Source: Methylohalomonas lacus
Lineage (GTDB): Bacteria; Pseudomonadota; Gammaproteobacteria; Methylohalomonadales; Methylohalomonadaceae
NCBI RefSeq assembly: GCF_024808875.1
Contig: NZ_JANUCT010000006.1
Coordinates: 62,001 to 126,000, forward strand
Length of the DNA stretch: 64,000 nucleotides
Direction of reading: 5' to 3'
The notes beneath the pieces were generated by a model. That model saw only the letters and a program-made list of their open reading frames with translations, was not told the DNA's origin and did not search any database. The position numbers were made by a program, and so were the translations under genes. Of this stretch, positions 52,141-63,700 are shown piece by piece; the stretch's first letter is position 1; the number at the start of each line of letters is the position of its first letter.

Positions 52141-53373
52141 TCATGCCTTCTCGGGCTCCGCAGCATCGAGATCGAAGGCGGAGTGTAATGTTCTGACACC
52201 GAGTTCAAGATATTTCTCCGCGATAACCACGGATATTTTGATTTCGGATGTGGAGATCATCATTATATTAATCCCTTCATCGGCCAATGCGCTAAACATT
52301 TTACTGGCTATCCCGGCATGCGAGCGCATGCCAACACCGACGACGGAGATCTTGATAATCTTGTTGTCACCATTGACGCGCTTGGCGCCCAGGTCGCTGG
52401 CCACCTGGTTGAGGATTTCCAGCGCCTTGTCATAGTCATTTCTATGGACGGTGAAGGTAAAATCGGTAGTGTTGTCCACGCCAACGTTCTGGACAATCAT
52501 GTCAACCTCGATGTTGGCGTCGGCGATCGGGCCCAGAATATGGGAGGCGATACCCGGTTTATCGGGCACACCGACAACCGTCAACTTGGCCTCGTCCTTG
52601 TTATGGGCGATACCGGAAATTACAGCCTGTTCCATATCCTCCACCTCTTCGGCAATCAGCGTGCCGCTGCCCCCCTGGAAAGAGGATAGCACCCGCAGAT
52701 TCACGTTATACTTGCTGGCAAATTCCACCGACCGGATCTGCAACACCTTGGAACCGAGGCTGGCCATCTCGAGCATTTCCTCGTAGGTAATGCGTTCCAG
52801 GCGTCGCGCCTGCGGCGCAACCCGGGGGTCGGCGGTGTAAACACCGTCGACATCGGTAAATATATGACACTCGTCGGCATTCAGCGCGGCCGCCAGCGCC
52901 ACGGCCGTGGTATCCGATCCGCCCCGGCCCAAAGTGGTAATACAGCCACTGTCGTTCACGCCCTGAAAACCGGCCACCACCACCACCCGGCCGGCCGTCA
53001 GATCCGCACGTACGCGCTGGTCGTCGATACCCAGTATACGCGCCTTGTTGTGCGCGCCATCGGTGTGAATGCAGACCTGCGCTCCGGTATAGGAGCGCGC
53101 CGGACAACCGCGCGCCTCCAGCGCCATGCTCAATAGGCCGATCGTCACCTGCTCGCCGGTGGACAACACCACATCCAGCTCGCGGCCGTGCGGGTGCGGA
53201 TTGATTTCCTTCGCCAGGCTCAGCAGCCGATCGGTCTCGCCACTCATCGCCGAGACCACAACGACGATGTCGTCGCCGGCCTCGCGACAGGCCTGCACAC
53301 GTTCGGCGACCGCATTGATGCGCTCAACGCTGCCGACCGAGGTGCCGCCGTATTTTTGGACGATGAGTGCCAT
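52141..53373 (-). CDS. lysC: aspartate kinase
   Basis: A 410-residue single-function aspartokinase: VQKYGGTSVGSVERI at the N-terminus, catalytic GRGGSDTTAVALAAALNAD and FTDVDGVYTADPR, then two ACT domains (VVGVPDKPGIASHI and VVGVGMRSHAGIASKMF). It phosphorylates aspartate for Lys/Thr/Met synthesis and is normally feedback-inhibited through the ACT domains. Length fits the Pseudomonas-type LysC (about 412). Confidence 0.96.
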   Translation of the reverse strand: MALIVQKYGGTSVGSVERINAVAERVQACREAGDDIVVVVSAMSGETDRLLSLAKEINPHPHGRELDVVLSTGEQVTIGLLSMALEARGCPARSYTGAQVCIHTDGAHNKARILGIDDQRVRADLTAGRVVVVAGFQGVNDSGCITTLGRGGSDTTAVALAAALNADECHIFTDVDGVYTADPRVAPQARRLERITYEEMLEMASLGSKVLQIRSVEFASKYNVNLRVLSSFQGGSGTLIAEEVEDMEQAVISGIAHNKDEAKLTVVGVPDKPGIASHILGPIADANIEVDMIVQNVGVDNTTDFTFTVHRNDYDKALEILNQVASDLGAKRVNGDNKIIKISVVGVGMRSHAGIASKMFSALADEGINIMMISTSEIKISVVIAEKYLELGVRTLHSAFDLDAAEPEKA

Positions 53374-53454
53374 TCACTACCATCGGGACGAGTAAAAGGC
53401 GCAGATTCTATCAAATTCTGCGTCGCGACAAAGCGAAAGTTCGGGAAAATGCGT

Positions 53455-56064
53455 CTAGACGCGGGCGCGCACCCAGTCGGGAACCTGATCCAGCGCCGCC
53501 TGCAGCTGGCTGGGATCGTTGCCGCCGGCCTGGGCCATGTCTGGCCGGCCGCCGCCCTTGCCGCCAACCTGGGCGGCGACGAAATTGACCAGCTCGCCGG
53601 CGTTGACGCGGTCGGCATGGTCCTTGGTCACGCCGGCGACCAGACTGACCTTGGATTCCTGCACGGTGGCCAGTACCAGCGCCGCCGAGCCCAGCTTGTT
53701 CTTCAGCTGGTCAACCGTCTCGCGCAGGGTTTTGGGGTCCGCGCCCTCGAGCGAGCGCGCCAGTACCTTGAGGCCATCAATGTCCACCGCCGCGGCCAGC
53801 AGGTCGTCGCCGGCCGAGCTTGCCAGCTTCGATTTCAGCTGCTCGACCTCCTTTTCCAGCTTGCGGTTGCGTTCCAGAAACTGGGCCAGCTTGTCCTCGA
53901 TGTAATCCGGTTCGGCGCGCAGCAAATCGGCCACCCGGCCCAGCCGACGTTCGCTCTGGTTGGCCCAGTGCAGGGCGCCGCGGCCGGTCACCGCCTCGAT
54001 GCGGCGCACACCGGCGGCGATGCCGGCGACGGCGACAATCTTGAACAGGCCGATGTCTCCCGTGCGGGCGACGTGCGTGCCGCCGCACAGTTCCTTGGAG
54101 AACTCGCCGCCGATCTTCAGCACCCGCACCTGGTCATCGTACTTTTCCCCGAACAGCGACATGGCGCCGTCTTCCAGCGCCTGTTCCAGTGGCATGACCT
54201 GGATGTCGGTTTCGACGTTGTTGAGAATCTGTGCGTTGACCAGCCACTCGATTTCCTGGATTTCGTCGTCGCTGAGCGCCTGCGGGTGCGAGAAGTCGAA
54301 ACGCAGCCGCTCCGGCGCCACCAGCGAGCCCTTCTGCGTCACATGGTCGCCGAGCACCTTGCGCAGCGCCGCGTGCAGCAGGTGGGTGGCCGAGTGGTTG
54401 CGCATGGTATCGGCGCGCGCCTGCGCGTCGATGGCCGCATGCACGCGTTGGCCGACCTCGAGCCGGCCGCTACCGACCTCGCCGAGATGGATGTGCGCCT
54501 TGCTCTGCTTCTGGGTGTCGGACACGGCAAACTCGCCGCCGTCGGCGCGGAGCTGGCCGCGGTCACCGACCTGGCCGCCGGACTCGGCGTAGAACGGCGT
54601 GGCCGCCAGCACCACGCCGCCGAATTCGCCGGCCTCGAGCTGGTTCACGGTCTTGCCCTCACGGTACAGCGCGATGATCTCGGTCTGCTGTTCGGTCTGA
54701 TCGTAGCCGGTGAACTCGGTCACCTTGTCGATCTTCGGGAATTTCGACATATCCATCTGGAAGCGACTGGCGGCGCGGCCGCGCGCACGCTGGGCGTCCA
54801 TGGCCGCGCGGAAGCCGTCGTTGTCGATGGTCAGGCCACGCTCGCGGGCGATGTCGGCGGTGAGATCGATCGGAAAACCGTAGGTGTCGTACAACTTGAA
54901 CACCGCCTCGCCGGGGATTTCCGTGCCGTCGAGCCTGGCGACGGTCTCTTCCAGCAGTTTCAGGCCCTGATCGAGGGTTTCGGCGAAGCGTTTTTCCTCC
55001 TGCAGGATGATCTTCTCGATCGCCTCGCGCTTTTTCAGCAGTTCCTGGTAGGCATCGCCCATCTTCTCGCCCAGCGGGCCGACGAGCTTGTGGAAGAACG
55101 GCCCGCGCAGACCGAGCTTGTGGCCATGACGGATGGCACGGCGCAGGATCCGGCGCAGGACGTAGCCGCGGTTCTCATTCGACGGCAGCACGCCGTCGGT
55201 GATCAGAAACGCGACCGAGCGAATGTGATCGGCGATCACCTGACGCGAAATCTGGTTGTCGGTATCGCCGGCGCCGAGCGCGTCGATCGCCTTGATCAGA
55301 TGCTGGAACAGGTCGATGTCGTAGTTGTTGTGCACGCCCTGCATGACGGCGGCGATGCGTTCCAGACCCATGCCGGTATCGACCGACGGTTTCGGGATCG
55401 GGTGCAGGTGTCCCTGGCTGTCGCGGTCGAACTGGGTAAACACCAGGTTCCAGATCTCGATATAACGATCGCCGTCGGCCTCGGGACTGCCGGGCGGACC
55501 GCCGGCGACCTCCGGGCCGTGATCGTAGAAAATCTCGCTGCACGGGCCGCACGGGCCGGTATCGCCCATGGACCAGAAGTTGTCCTTTTCGCCGCAGCGC
55601 GAGAAGCGTTCCGGCGAGACCTGCAGATCCTCCAGCCAGATGTTGGCCGCCTCGTCATCGTCCTCGTAGACGGTAACCCAGAGCTTGTCCTCCGGCAGAC
55701 CGAGCACGTTGGTGAGGAAATCCCAGGCATAACGAATCGTCTCGTGCTTGAAATAGTCGCCGAAACTGAAATTGCCGAGCATTTCGAAAAAGGTGTGATG
55801 GCGCGCGGTATAACCGACGTTTTCCAGGTCATTGTGCTTGCCGCCGGCACGCACACAGCGCTGCGAACTCACGGCGCGACTGTAGTTGCGTTCCTCCAGA
55901 CCGAGAAAGACTTCCTTGAACTGCACCATGCCGGCGTTGGTGAACAGCAGGGTCGGGTCGTTGGACGGTACCAGCGAGCTGGACGATACCAGGGTATGGC
56001 CATGCTCCTGGAAATACTCCAGGAACGCGCTGCGGATGGCGTTACTGCTCCATTGTTGACTCAT
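53455..56064 (-). CDS. alaS: alanyl-tRNA synthetase
   Basis: An 869-residue AlaRS with all domains. Catalytic [28 protein letters not shown] region, the editing-domain motif [13 protein letters not shown] (zinc site HxxxH) with [13 protein letters not shown], and the C-terminal C-Ala [13 protein letters not shown] 969-residue open frame on the opposite strand (53188-56097) is a shadow of it. Confidence 0.97.
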   Translation of the reverse strand: MSQQWSSNAIRSAFLEYFQEHGHTLVSSSSLVPSNDPTLLFTNAGMVQFKEVFLGLEERNYSRAVSSQRCVRAGGKHNDLENVGYTARHHTFFEMLGNFSFGDYFKHETIRYAWDFLTNVLGLPEDKLWVTVYEDDDEAANIWLEDLQVSPERFSRCGEKDNFWSMGDTGPCGPCSEIFYDHGPEVAGGPPGSPEADGDRYIEIWNLVFTQFDRDSQGHLHPIPKPSVDTGMGLERIAAVMQGVHNNYDIDLFQHLIKAIDALGAGDTDNQISRQVIADHIRSVAFLITDGVLPSNENRGYVLRRILRRAIRHGHKLGLRGPFFHKLVGPLGEKMGDAYQELLKKREAIEKIILQEEKRFAETLDQGLKLLEETVARLDGTEIPGEAVFKLYDTYGFPIDLTADIARERGLTIDNDGFRAAMDAQRARGRAASRFQMDMSKFPKIDKVTEFTGYDQTEQQTEIIALYREGKTVNQLEAGEFGGVVLAATPFYAESGGQVGDRGQLRADGGEFAVSDTQKQSKAHIHLGEVGSGRLEVGQRVHAAIDAQARADTMRNHSATHLLHAALRKVLGDHVTQKGSLVAPERLRFDFSHPQALSDDEIQEIEWLVNAQILNNVETDIQVMPLEQALEDGAMSLFGEKYDDQVRVLKIGGEFSKELCGGTHVARTGDIGLFKIVAVAGIAAGVRRIEAVTGRGALHWANQSERRLGRVADLLRAEPDYIEDKLAQFLERNRKLEKEVEQLKSKLASSAGDDLLAAAVDIDGLKVLARSLEGADPKTLRETVDQLKNKLGSAALVLATVQESKVSLVAGVTKDHADRVNAGELVNFVAAQVGGKGGGRPDMAQAGGNDPSQLQAALDQVPDWVRARV

Positions 56065-56139
56065 TGCGGCTTGTCGGTCCGGGTTCTAATAATCTAATAA
56101 TGTTTGGATTGTTCTGTTCACACACTTATCGCGGGCGGC

Positions 56140-56562
56140 TCAGTCCCAGTCATCCAGCCCCTGCAGGGCACGGCGGACTTGCTCGCCGGAAAAGCCGCGC
56201 TGCTGCAGGAATCTGACCGCCTTAGCATAAGTCTGCCGGTCACCTGACTCAATCACGCCGAAGCGCTGCTCACCAACGTGGGCAGCCAATCGCGTCCATT
56301 CGGGATCGTTCGGATCGAGGTACTGGGCAATGAGGTGATCGTCGATACCGCGGCTGCGCAGTGCCTGACGAATATACAGCGGGCCGAAACCCTTGCCACT
56401 GCGCTCATTGACGTACGCCTCGGTAAAACGGTCGTCGCTTTGCAGGTTTTCGGCGGCCAGCTGGTCGATGACCGTGTCGATCAGTGCGTCATCGAAACCG
56501 CGACTGACCAGCTTCTGCTGCAACTCCTGGCGGCTATGCTCGCGGCGCGCCAGCAGGTCCAT
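56140..56562 (-). CDS. recX: regulatory protein RecX
   Basis: A 140-residue RecX with three helical repeats (MDLLARREHSRQELQQKL, FTEAYVNERSGKGFGPLYIRQALRSRGI, AVRFLQQRGFSGEQVRRAL). It inhibits RecA filaments. The first ATG is 56562. The frame is open upstream without another ATG, and homologues usually carry about ten more residues (ERLTLRKRA is encoded), so a rare start codon is possible. It lies 32 bp after recA. Confidence 0.9.
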   Translation of the reverse strand: MDLLARREHSRQELQQKLVSRGFDDALIDTVIDQLAAENLQSDDRFTEAYVNERSGKGFGPLYIRQALRSRGIDDHLIAQYLDPNDPEWTRLAAHVGEQRFGVIESGDRQTYAKAVRFLQQRGFSGEQVRRALQGLDDWD

Positions 56563-56594
56563 GGCCCGCTTGCGTAGTGTCAGCCGTTCGTCAT

Positions 56595-57641
56595 TCAGGC
56601 TTTTTCGGCCTCTTCGTCCGCGGCCTCGGCCTCATCATTGTCAGCAAACTTGACGTCCGGCAGGGCCGCCTTGCGGATGCCCTTCTCGATTTCGGCGGCC
56701 TTGTCCGGGTTGTCCTTCAGGTACTGGCGCACGTTTTCCTTGCCCTGACCGATGCGCTCACCGTTATAGCTGTACCAAGCGCCGGTCTTTTCCACCAGCT
56801 CGTATTTGACGCCCAAGGTGATGAGCTCGGCCTCGCGCGAGATGCCTTCGCCGTAGAGGATGTCGAACACGGCTTCCTTGAATGGCGGCGCCACCTTGTT
56901 CTTGACCACCTTCACGCGCGTTTCGTTGCCGGTGACCTCGTCGCCGGACTTGATCGCGCCGATACGGCGAATATCCAGGCGCACGGAGGAATAGAACTTG
57001 AGCGCGTTGCCGCCGGTAGTGGTTTCCGGGCTGCCGAACATGACGCCGATCTTCATGCGAATCTGGTTGATGAAGATCACCAGCGTGTTCGAGCGTTTGA
57101 TGTTGGCGGTCAGCTTGCGCAGCGCCTGCGACATCAGTCGCGCCTGCAGGCCGACGTGGGTGTCGCCCATCTCGCCCTCGATTTCCGCCTTCGGCGTCAG
57201 CGCTGCGACCGAATCGACCACGACCAGGTCAACCGCGCCGGAGCGTACCAGCATGTCGGTGATTTCCAGCGCCTGCTCACCGGTGTCCGGCTGCGACACC
57301 AGCAGGTCATCGACCTGGACGCCCAGCTTGCCCGCGTATTCGGGGTCCAGCGCATGCTCGGCGTCGACAAACGCGGCGGTGCCACCGGCTTTCTGAATCT
57401 CGGCGGCGCCATGCAGTGCCAGCGTGGTCTTGCCGGACGATTCCGGGCCGTAGATTTCGACCACCCGGCCGCGCGGAAAGCCGCCGACACCCAACGCCAG
57501 GTCCAGCGTCAACGAACCGGTGGATACAGCCGGCACGTGAACGGCGGTCTGGTCACCCATGCGCATGATCGAACCTTTACCGAACTGCTTTTCAATCTGG
57601 CCGAGGGCAACGCCCAGTGCCTGTTCTTTCTTGTCGTCCAT
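56595..57641 (-). CDS. recA: recombinase RecA
   Basis: A 348-residue RecA. Walker A is GPESSGKTT and Walker [13 protein letters not shown]; loop L2 region [18 protein letters not shown] is intact. The acidic tail ([14 protein letters not shown]) is typical. ATG 57641 gives [10 protein letters not shown]; the open frame to 57800 is not used. I find no CTGT-N8-ACAG LexA box in the 90 bp upstream. Confidence 0.97.
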   Translation of the reverse strand: MDDKKEQALGVALGQIEKQFGKGSIMRMGDQTAVHVPAVSTGSLTLDLALGVGGFPRGRVVEIYGPESSGKTTLALHGAAEIQKAGGTAAFVDAEHALDPEYAGKLGVQVDDLLVSQPDTGEQALEITDMLVRSGAVDLVVVDSVAALTPKAEIEGEMGDTHVGLQARLMSQALRKLTANIKRSNTLVIFINQIRMKIGVMFGSPETTTGGNALKFYSSVRLDIRRIGAIKSGDEVTGNETRVKVVKNKVAPPFKEAVFDILYGEGISREAELITLGVKYELVEKTGAWYSYNGERIGQGKENVRQYLKDNPDKAAEIEKGIRKAALPDVKFADNDEAEAADEEAEKA

Positions 57642-57730
57642 AGTCCTGTCCGTCGCTGTTGAAGGGCCGCTGTGAATGGGCGGGATTATCACACAGAATG
57701 ACGACACGAAACAGCCGCCAGACGGGCGGC

Positions 57731-58258
57731 TCAGGCGTTCAATGGCCAGCGCTGCAGAACCTCGTAACGGCCGCCCGCCGGGCCGGTTACGGACCGGCAC
57801 AGCACGAAGTCTGCCGCCGGCCAGACAAGCCGCGGCGGCGCCGGCCAGTCCGGTTGTCGGCGAACTTTGCGTAACAGCGTGAGGTGGGGCCGATAGCCGC
57901 GCTGTTCAGGTCGGCAATCGGCAGCCGTGGCCACCGCGCGCAGATCGGCGGCGAGCTGCAACAGCTCTGCGGGCGGCTCGGTTGGTGCCAGCCAGGCCAC
58001 CGCCGGCCCCGGCCAATAGCCGAACCGATCCAGCCCTAAGCGAAAGGGCTGCCTCGCGATACCGGCGGCGGCGGTTTCAAGCGTTTGCCGCTGAGACGCG
58101 TCGACATTACCGATAAATACCAGTGTGATGTGATAATGCTCGGCGGGTACGGGCCGGCCAACCCCGGACGGCAAGCCGGCGGCGATAGCGGCCAGTTGCG
58201 CGCGGAGTTGCTCGCTCGGCCACAGGGCGAAAAACACGCGCTGCTTCGAGGCATTCAT
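57731..58258 (-). CDS. thpR: RNA 2',3'-cyclic phosphodiesterase
   Basis: A 175-residue 2H phosphoesterase (ThpR/LigT) with both HxTx motifs: HITL (about residue 43) and HLTL (about residue 125). It opens 2',3'-cyclic phosphate ends of RNA. Located upstream of recA on the same strand. Confidence 0.92.
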   Translation of the reverse strand: MNASKQRVFFALWPSEQLRAQLAAIAAGLPSGVGRPVPAEHYHITLVFIGNVDASQRQTLETAAAGIARQPFRLGLDRFGYWPGPAVAWLAPTEPPAELLQLAADLRAVATAADCRPEQRGYRPHLTLLRKVRRQPDWPAPPRLVWPAADFVLCRSVTGPAGGRYEVLQRWPLNA

Positions 58259-58347
58259 GTCGGCTGATCAACCCTCATCACCACAGCCCGTGATCAGCGG
58301 AATTTGACAACCATTAACCAGTACAACATCGCGAGGACAATACTGCC

Positions 58348-58731
58348 ATGTGCCGTTACCTGACTCTGCTCGGTTTACTGTTCCTTTGCCCGCCCCTGCT
58401 TGCCGGGCCGGCGGCAGACTTCGACCTGGCCGAGGAACGGGTCACGGACGGTGACCTGCGTGCCGCGCTCGACATCTATGAACAGCTTGCAGCCGACCAT
58501 CCTGACAACGCCGATTACCTGCTGGAACTCGGCCGCACCCAGCTGGCAATGAACCGCGCCCTGCCGGCCAGTCGCACCCTGCGCGAAGTCACCGAGCTCG
58601 ATCCGGACCGCGAGGCCGCCTATCGCCTGTTGCGACAAGCCTACTACGCGTCCGGTCAGAGTGAACAGGCCTACGCCGTCATCCAGGAAGCGCGTGAACG
58701 TTTTGGGGACCGACCCTGGCTGAGTGATTGA
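58348..58731 (+). CDS. small exported TPR protein
   Basis: A 127-residue protein with a signal peptide (MCRYLTLLGLLFLCPPLLAG). About three tetratricopeptide repeats follow (DGDLRAALDIYEQLAADHPD, ADYLLELGRTQLAMNRALPA, EAAYRLLRQAYYASGQSEQA). It is on the opposite strand to, and inserted within, the conserved pncC-recA order. Function unknown. Confidence 0.8.
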   Translation: MCRYLTLLGLLFLCPPLLAGPAADFDLAEERVTDGDLRAALDIYEQLAADHPDNADYLLELGRTQLAMNRALPASRTLREVTELDPDREAAYRLLRQAYYASGQSEQAYAVIQEARERFGDRPWLSD

Positions 58732-58757
58732 AGCGCCGTGCCAGGTACGGCGACCGG

Positions 58758-59300
58758 TCATGCGGCTGACAGTCGATCCTGGACGCCGTACAGGGCCAGT
58801 GCCGCCGATTGCCGGCGGATACTGTCGCGATCGCCACTCAGTTGCACGCGGGCACTGTGCACCAGACCGTCGCGATCCGCCCAGGCCAGACACACGGTAC
58901 CCACCGGCTTGGCCTTGCTGCCACCATCCGGCCCGGCGATACCGGTCACCGCCACGGCAATATCCGCACTGCTGTTATTCAGCGCACCGATCGCCATTTC
59001 GCCGGCGGTTTCCTCGCTGACCGCACCATACTGATCCAGCGTTGTCTGATTGACGCCCAGCAGTTGTCGCTTGGCAGCGTTTGAATAGGTTACCAGTCCA
59101 CAATCGAACCAGCCGGAACTGCCGGCCACCCGTGTCAGCCACTCGGCAATCAGGCCACCGGTACAGGATTCGGCCGTCACCAGGCTCTGATCGCCGGCCA
59201 TCAGTAGGCGACCGGTACGACGGGCAATCTCCAGCGGCCGGATACGCAACGCCGCCTGTCGCTGACGACGTCCCTTATCGGTCTTGCGGGTCTGCGCCAT
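58758..59300 (-). CDS. pncC: nicotinamide-nucleotide amidase (PncC/CinA-C)
   Basis: A 180-residue stand-alone CinA C-terminal domain. ESCTGGLIAEWLTRVAG, VTYSNAAKRQLLGV and AVTGIAGPDGGSKAKPVGTV are the family motifs. It deamidates nicotinamide mononucleotide for NAD salvage. ATG 59300 has GGGAG at good spacing. The N-terminus is unusually basic (KTDKGRRQRQAALRIRP). Confidence 0.93.
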   Translation of the reverse strand: MAQTRKTDKGRRQRQAALRIRPLEIARRTGRLLMAGDQSLVTAESCTGGLIAEWLTRVAGSSGWFDCGLVTYSNAAKRQLLGVNQTTLDQYGAVSEETAGEMAIGALNNSSADIAVAVTGIAGPDGGSKAKPVGTVCLAWADRDGLVHSARVQLSGDRDSIRRQSAALALYGVQDRLSAA

Positions 59301-59376
59301 ATTCTGTCTCCCTTGCGATCCTGCCGAACTGTTCCCTTGAGCCAGCAAGCTGTTTTGCACCCACCCGGCGCGGCTG

Positions 59377-59865
<489 letters not shown>

Positions 59866-60063
59866 TCACAGCTACAGTTTAAATATATAACCTGTCGCCT
59901 GAAAAATGTTGAGAATCTTTCAACAAGCTATTTACAAATACGAGATATGCGATTCCCTGCTATTGTTAACGAGCACTTTTTACCCTTTTATAAAGTTATT
60001 CATCGTAGGTGATGCCAATGCCATGAAAAATACCATGTTAGAAAATTTCTTGAAAATACTTTT

Positions 60064-60313
60064 GACATGGGTGTAACGCTTATCATCAAACCATATTCGA
60101 CCACGGCTACGGGGGATGCACGAAACACAAGAACCGCATGGGAGGTCTTTCAGGAAAAAAGGGAGTATGCCGTGACTTTGCACACCTCGCCATCGCACTC
60201 TGCCGCTGCATGAATATACCGGCCCGTTACTGTACGGGTTACCTAGGTGATATGGGCATTCCCCCACCTATGGAGAAATGGATTTTGCGGCCTGGTTTGA
60301 AGCCTGCCGGTAA
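60064..60313 (+). pseudogene. decayed transglutaminase-like gene
   Basis: Three frames together spell a transglutaminase-like protein: [11 protein letters not shown] (frame a), then [20 protein letters not shown] and [10 protein letters not shown] (frame b, with the catalytic Cys), then MDFAAWFEA (frame c), followed by a stop. The first shift is a one-base loss in an A-run (60155-60160), and the second lies near 60275. The N-terminus and the region beyond the catalytic Asp/His are missing. Confidence 0.75.
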
Positions 60314-60357
60314 TAAGTGGCGACCATGGAGTCTAACCACAGTCGCAATGAGCAGGA

Positions 60358-60759
60358 TTAACTCCGGCCTTTGCGCCCAAGTCGCTTTGAGTTTGCCACA
60401 GCACGTCGGCGTATCGGGCCGAGGGATTTCTGCATGCTGGTCGTGGCGGCGTTACTGAATCGCTCTACCGCAGTATTCACTGAGCTCCCTTTTCGGTACA
60501 AAGGAGACCACGCTAAACGCATCACGTCGAAACTGAGACCTATGTACGCGCGCGTCATCTGCGTCGCTGTGTTGTTCCATGACTCGGTGAGCGCAGCGAC
60601 CTTCTCCGCGCTCATGCGCTTCATTTCCTTGCGGTCACTCGCTGATGGCGAGGTACCGGCTAGCGCCATACGCATCATCCGCTGAGCAACCACCACCGGC
60701 GCGGCCATTGCCAGCTGCATCATGTCATCAGTCATTTTATTTTTCTTTCGCCTTACCAT
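60358..60759 (-). CDS. small basic phasin-like protein
   Basis: A 133-residue protein without signal peptide, basic at both ends. Central helices ([24 protein letters not shown]) resemble polyhydroxyalkanoate-granule-associated phasin-like proteins. GAGGT lies before ATG 60759. The match is by pattern only; it could be another helical protein. Confidence 0.6.
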   Translation of the reverse strand: MVRRKKNKMTDDMMQLAMAAPVVVAQRMMRMALAGTSPSASDRKEMKRMSAEKVAALTESWNNTATQMTRAYIGLSFDVMRLAWSPLYRKGSSVNTAVERFSNAATTSMQKSLGPIRRRAVANSKRLGRKGRS

Positions 60760-61001
60760 GGTATTACCTCTGTTTTCTCATGTTACGGGGGCATCTCGGA
60801 GCCGTTGCGGGAAGTGAGCGCATGAGTTTGCTGGGGACGGTCATGCCACGCTCGATCCTCATTTGTGGTCTCATCCATGTCGATGCTACAGAAAACGGGA
60901 CATAGAATCCGTACGTCAGCGCACGGTAACCATGGAACGGCTGCCGTAGGCTTCATCCACTGGCGCATTGTGCGTCAAGATTATCAGGAGATAGTAAAAT
61001 C

Positions 61002-61268
61002 ATGGGTATCATCATGTGGCTCGTCATTGGCGGTCTGGTCGGCTGGATAGCGAGCATGATTATGGGCACTAACGCCCAGCAGGGCATTATCCTCAACGTC
61101 GTGGTCGGCATTGTCGGAGCACTGATCGGCGGGTGGCTGATCGGGCCGTTACTCGGCGCCGGTTCCATCAACGACGGCATTACCGTCATGAGCTTCATCG
61201 TGTCGCTAATCGGGGCGGTAATATTGCTCGCCATCCTGCGCCTTTTCCAACGCAGCTCCATAGCCTGA
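61002..61268 (+). CDS. GlsB/YeaQ/YmgE-family stress membrane protein
   Basis: An 88-residue protein with three hydrophobic helices, glycine-rich (MWLVIGGLVGWIASMIMG, VVVGIVGALIGGWLIG). This is the transglycosylase-associated / GlsB-YeaQ family, induced by stress in several bacteria. CAGGAGATAG gives a good ribosome site. Confidence 0.92.
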   Translation: MGIIMWLVIGGLVGWIASMIMGTNAQQGIILNVVVGIVGALIGGWLIGPLLGAGSINDGITVMSFIVSLIGAVILLAILRLFQRSSIA

Positions 61269-61632
61269 GGGATGTCTCCGGCCGCGTAGTACGAATGCGT
61301 GGTAAGCCGTTGGGCGGACTAAATTAAAGACAGGCTCAGGATCTGGTTGCCGACTCGTGCCGGCGGGAGCGAAGGCATCCGGGAAGGCAATGGGCGACGC
61401 CACGGGCTCTGCGGACGAGATCCACGCAGGTGTAGACCGGGGACAGGCCGTCCTGGTGCCATTTTAGTGTATGCCGCCGCACCGATCATTCCGCGACATG
61501 CTGTCATCATTGAACCCAATCTCACTAGTAACTAGAGAAGGAACACCATGTATCCCATCAATACAATCTGCGTCTTTGCAGATTTCGGTGTGGATCCTGT
61601 GTTTTTCAGCAACCAACCCGGAGCGAAAAAAC
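61269..61632. other. intergenic region without clear gene
   Basis: No convincing gene. A short ORF from ATG 61548 has a good ribosome site but overlaps the lipoprotein gene in another frame and has no recognisable features. Confidence 0.4.
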
Positions 61633-61797
61633 ATGAAACTCAACAAAACCATTCCAGCCGCCCTGCTCGTGAGCGCCCTATTGATCACGTTATCTGCCTG
61701 CGAAGAGCAAGGTCCTCTTGAGGAGGCTGGTGAAGAAATTGACAATAAAATCGAGGACGCGGGCGATGCCATCGAAGATGCAACCGACGGCAACTGA
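61633..61797 (+). CDS. small lipoprotein
   Basis: A 54-residue protein. Signal peptide with lipobox LSAC (MKLNKTIPAALLVSALLITL...), mature part acidic (EEQGPLEEAGEEIDNKIED). GGAG lies before ATG 61633. It resembles small stress-associated lipoproteins found with GlsB genes, but no function can be assigned. Confidence 0.7.
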   Translation: MKLNKTIPAALLVSALLITLSACEEQGPLEEAGEEIDNKIEDAGDAIEDATDGN

Positions 61798-61993
61798 TCC
61801 GTCGCTTCATCACAATTGGATGCCCCACCAACCGCTCAAATGGTCAGCAAAGTGATTCTGATACTTCAGTTCAGTTAGTACGCATATTCCAAGGCATCAC
61901 GCACGAGCATTGTCTTGCAACCGCACAGGAACGGTGCGTAGTGACACGAGGTAACTGTATGGGCTCGCGAGGATTATTAAACGAGATACGCGA

Positions 61994-63568
61994 CTATTCC
62001 CACTCGATGGTGGCGGGCGGCTTGCTGGAGATGTCGTAAGTGACGCGCGAGATGCCGTCGATTTCATTGATGATGCGCCGGGCGACGTGATCGAGAAATT
62101 CGGCCGGCAGGCGCGCCCATTGCGCGGTCATGTAGTCGATCGTCTCGACCGCGCGCAGGGCGATGACGTAGTCGTAGCCACGGCTGTCGCCTTTCACGCC
62201 CACCGAGCGCACCGGTAGGAATACAGCGAAGGCCTGGCTGGTCCGGTCGTAGAGATCGTAATTGCGCAGTTCCTCGATGAAGATCGCGTCGGCGAGCCGC
62301 AACAGGTCGGCGTATTCCTTTTTCACTTCGCCGAGGATGCGCACACCCAGGCCCGGTCCCGGGAACGGGTGCCGGTAAACCATGTCGGCGGGCAAGCCCA
62401 GGCTGACGCCGAGTTTACGTACCTCGTCCTTGAACAGTTCGCGCAGCGGTTCCAGCAGCTTCAGCTTCATGTGCTCGGGCAGGCCGCCGACGTTGTGATG
62501 CGACTTGATCACGTGCGCCTTGCCGGTCTTGGAACTGGCCGACTCGATGACGTCGGGGTAGATCGTGCCCTGGGCCAGCCACTGGATGTTCTCGAACTTG
62601 GCGGCCTCATCATCGAACACGTCGATGAACATGCCACCGATAATCTTGCGCTTGGCTTCCGGATCGTCGGTGCCCGCAAGCGCGTCCAGGAAACGATCCT
62701 CGGCATCGACGCGGATGACACGGATGCCCATGTTGCTGGCGAAGGTGGCCATGACCTGGTCGCCCTCGTGCAACCGCAGCAGGCCGTTGTCGACGAACAC
62801 GCAGGTCAGCTGGTCGCCGATCGCCTCGTGCAATAACGCGGCAACGACGCTGGAGTCGACACCGCCGGACAGACCGAGCAACACGTTGTCACCGCCAACG
62901 GTATCGCGAATGTTCTGGATCAGATCGGCGGCGATGTTGTCGGTAGTCCAAAGCCCCTGGCAACCGGCGATGTCGTAAAGAAACCGCTGCAGGATCGCCT
63001 TGCCTTGTTTCGTGTGCGTAACCTCGGGATGAAACTGCAGGGCGTAAAAACGCCGGTCCTCGTCGGCCATGCCGGCGATCGGCGCATTGTCGGTAGTGGC
63101 AATGACCTTGAAACCGTCGGGCAAGCCGGTGACGTGGTCGCCATGACTCATCCAGACATCGAGCAACCCGTGGCCTTCGTCATTGACATGATCCTGAATG
63201 TCGCGCAGCAATACGGAATGGCCGCGGGCGCGCACGCCGGCAAAGCCGAACTCGCGTTTCGTCGACGGCTCGACCGCGCCGCCGAGCTGCACCGCCATGG
63301 TCTGCATGCCGTAACAGATACCCAGCACCGGCACGCCGAGCTCGAACACGATCTGTGGCGCGCGAATGTCGGGACAGGCGGTGACCGACTCGGGACCGCC
63401 GGACAGAATGATGGCCTGCGGCGCGAATGTCCGGATGTATTGTTCATCGACATCCCAGGCGTAGATCTCGCAGTAGACATCGGCCTCGCGCACACGCCGC
63501 GCAATCAGCTGGGTGTACTGGGATCCGAAATCCAGGATCAGAACGCGTTCGGCATGAATATCAGTCAT
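61994..63568 (-). CDS. guaA: GMP synthase (glutamine-hydrolysing)
   Basis: A 524-residue GuaA. The N-terminal class I amidotransferase has GICYGMQ with the nucleophilic Cys and a HPEVTHT His-Glu. The ATP-PPase domain has [10 protein letters not shown], followed by the dimerisation domain ending TIEWE. Next to guaB on the same strand, as usual. Confidence 0.97.
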   Translation of the reverse strand: MTDIHAERVLILDFGSQYTQLIARRVREADVYCEIYAWDVDEQYIRTFAPQAIILSGGPESVTACPDIRAPQIVFELGVPVLGICYGMQTMAVQLGGAVEPSTKREFGFAGVRARGHSVLLRDIQDHVNDEGHGLLDVWMSHGDHVTGLPDGFKVIATTDNAPIAGMADEDRRFYALQFHPEVTHTKQGKAILQRFLYDIAGCQGLWTTDNIAADLIQNIRDTVGGDNVLLGLSGGVDSSVVAALLHEAIGDQLTCVFVDNGLLRLHEGDQVMATFASNMGIRVIRVDAEDRFLDALAGTDDPEAKRKIIGGMFIDVFDDEAAKFENIQWLAQGTIYPDVIESASSKTGKAHVIKSHHNVGGLPEHMKLKLLEPLRELFKDEVRKLGVSLGLPADMVYRHPFPGPGLGVRILGEVKKEYADLLRLADAIFIEELRNYDLYDRTSQAFAVFLPVRSVGVKGDSRGYDYVIALRAVETIDYMTAQWARLPAEFLDHVARRIINEIDGISRVTYDISSKPPATIEWE

Positions 63569-63700
63569 TGAATATGCGTCATTGCGGGGGAGGCACCAGC
63601 CGACCGCGGCAACCTCGTTGATAAACCCGTTAAAGCCGAATTAACACTGCGACCGATGCACAGGATGGCCGTGCACCTGGCGGCGCTCGCCATGACTTAA

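Noticed and set aside
53188-56097. 969-codon open frame on the plus strand
   Set aside because: It lies wholly opposite alaS and lysC, whose motifs are intact; it is a GC-rich shadow frame.
61548-61760. ORF with a good ribosome site before the lipoprotein
   Set aside because: It overlaps the lipoprotein in another frame and has no recognisable features.
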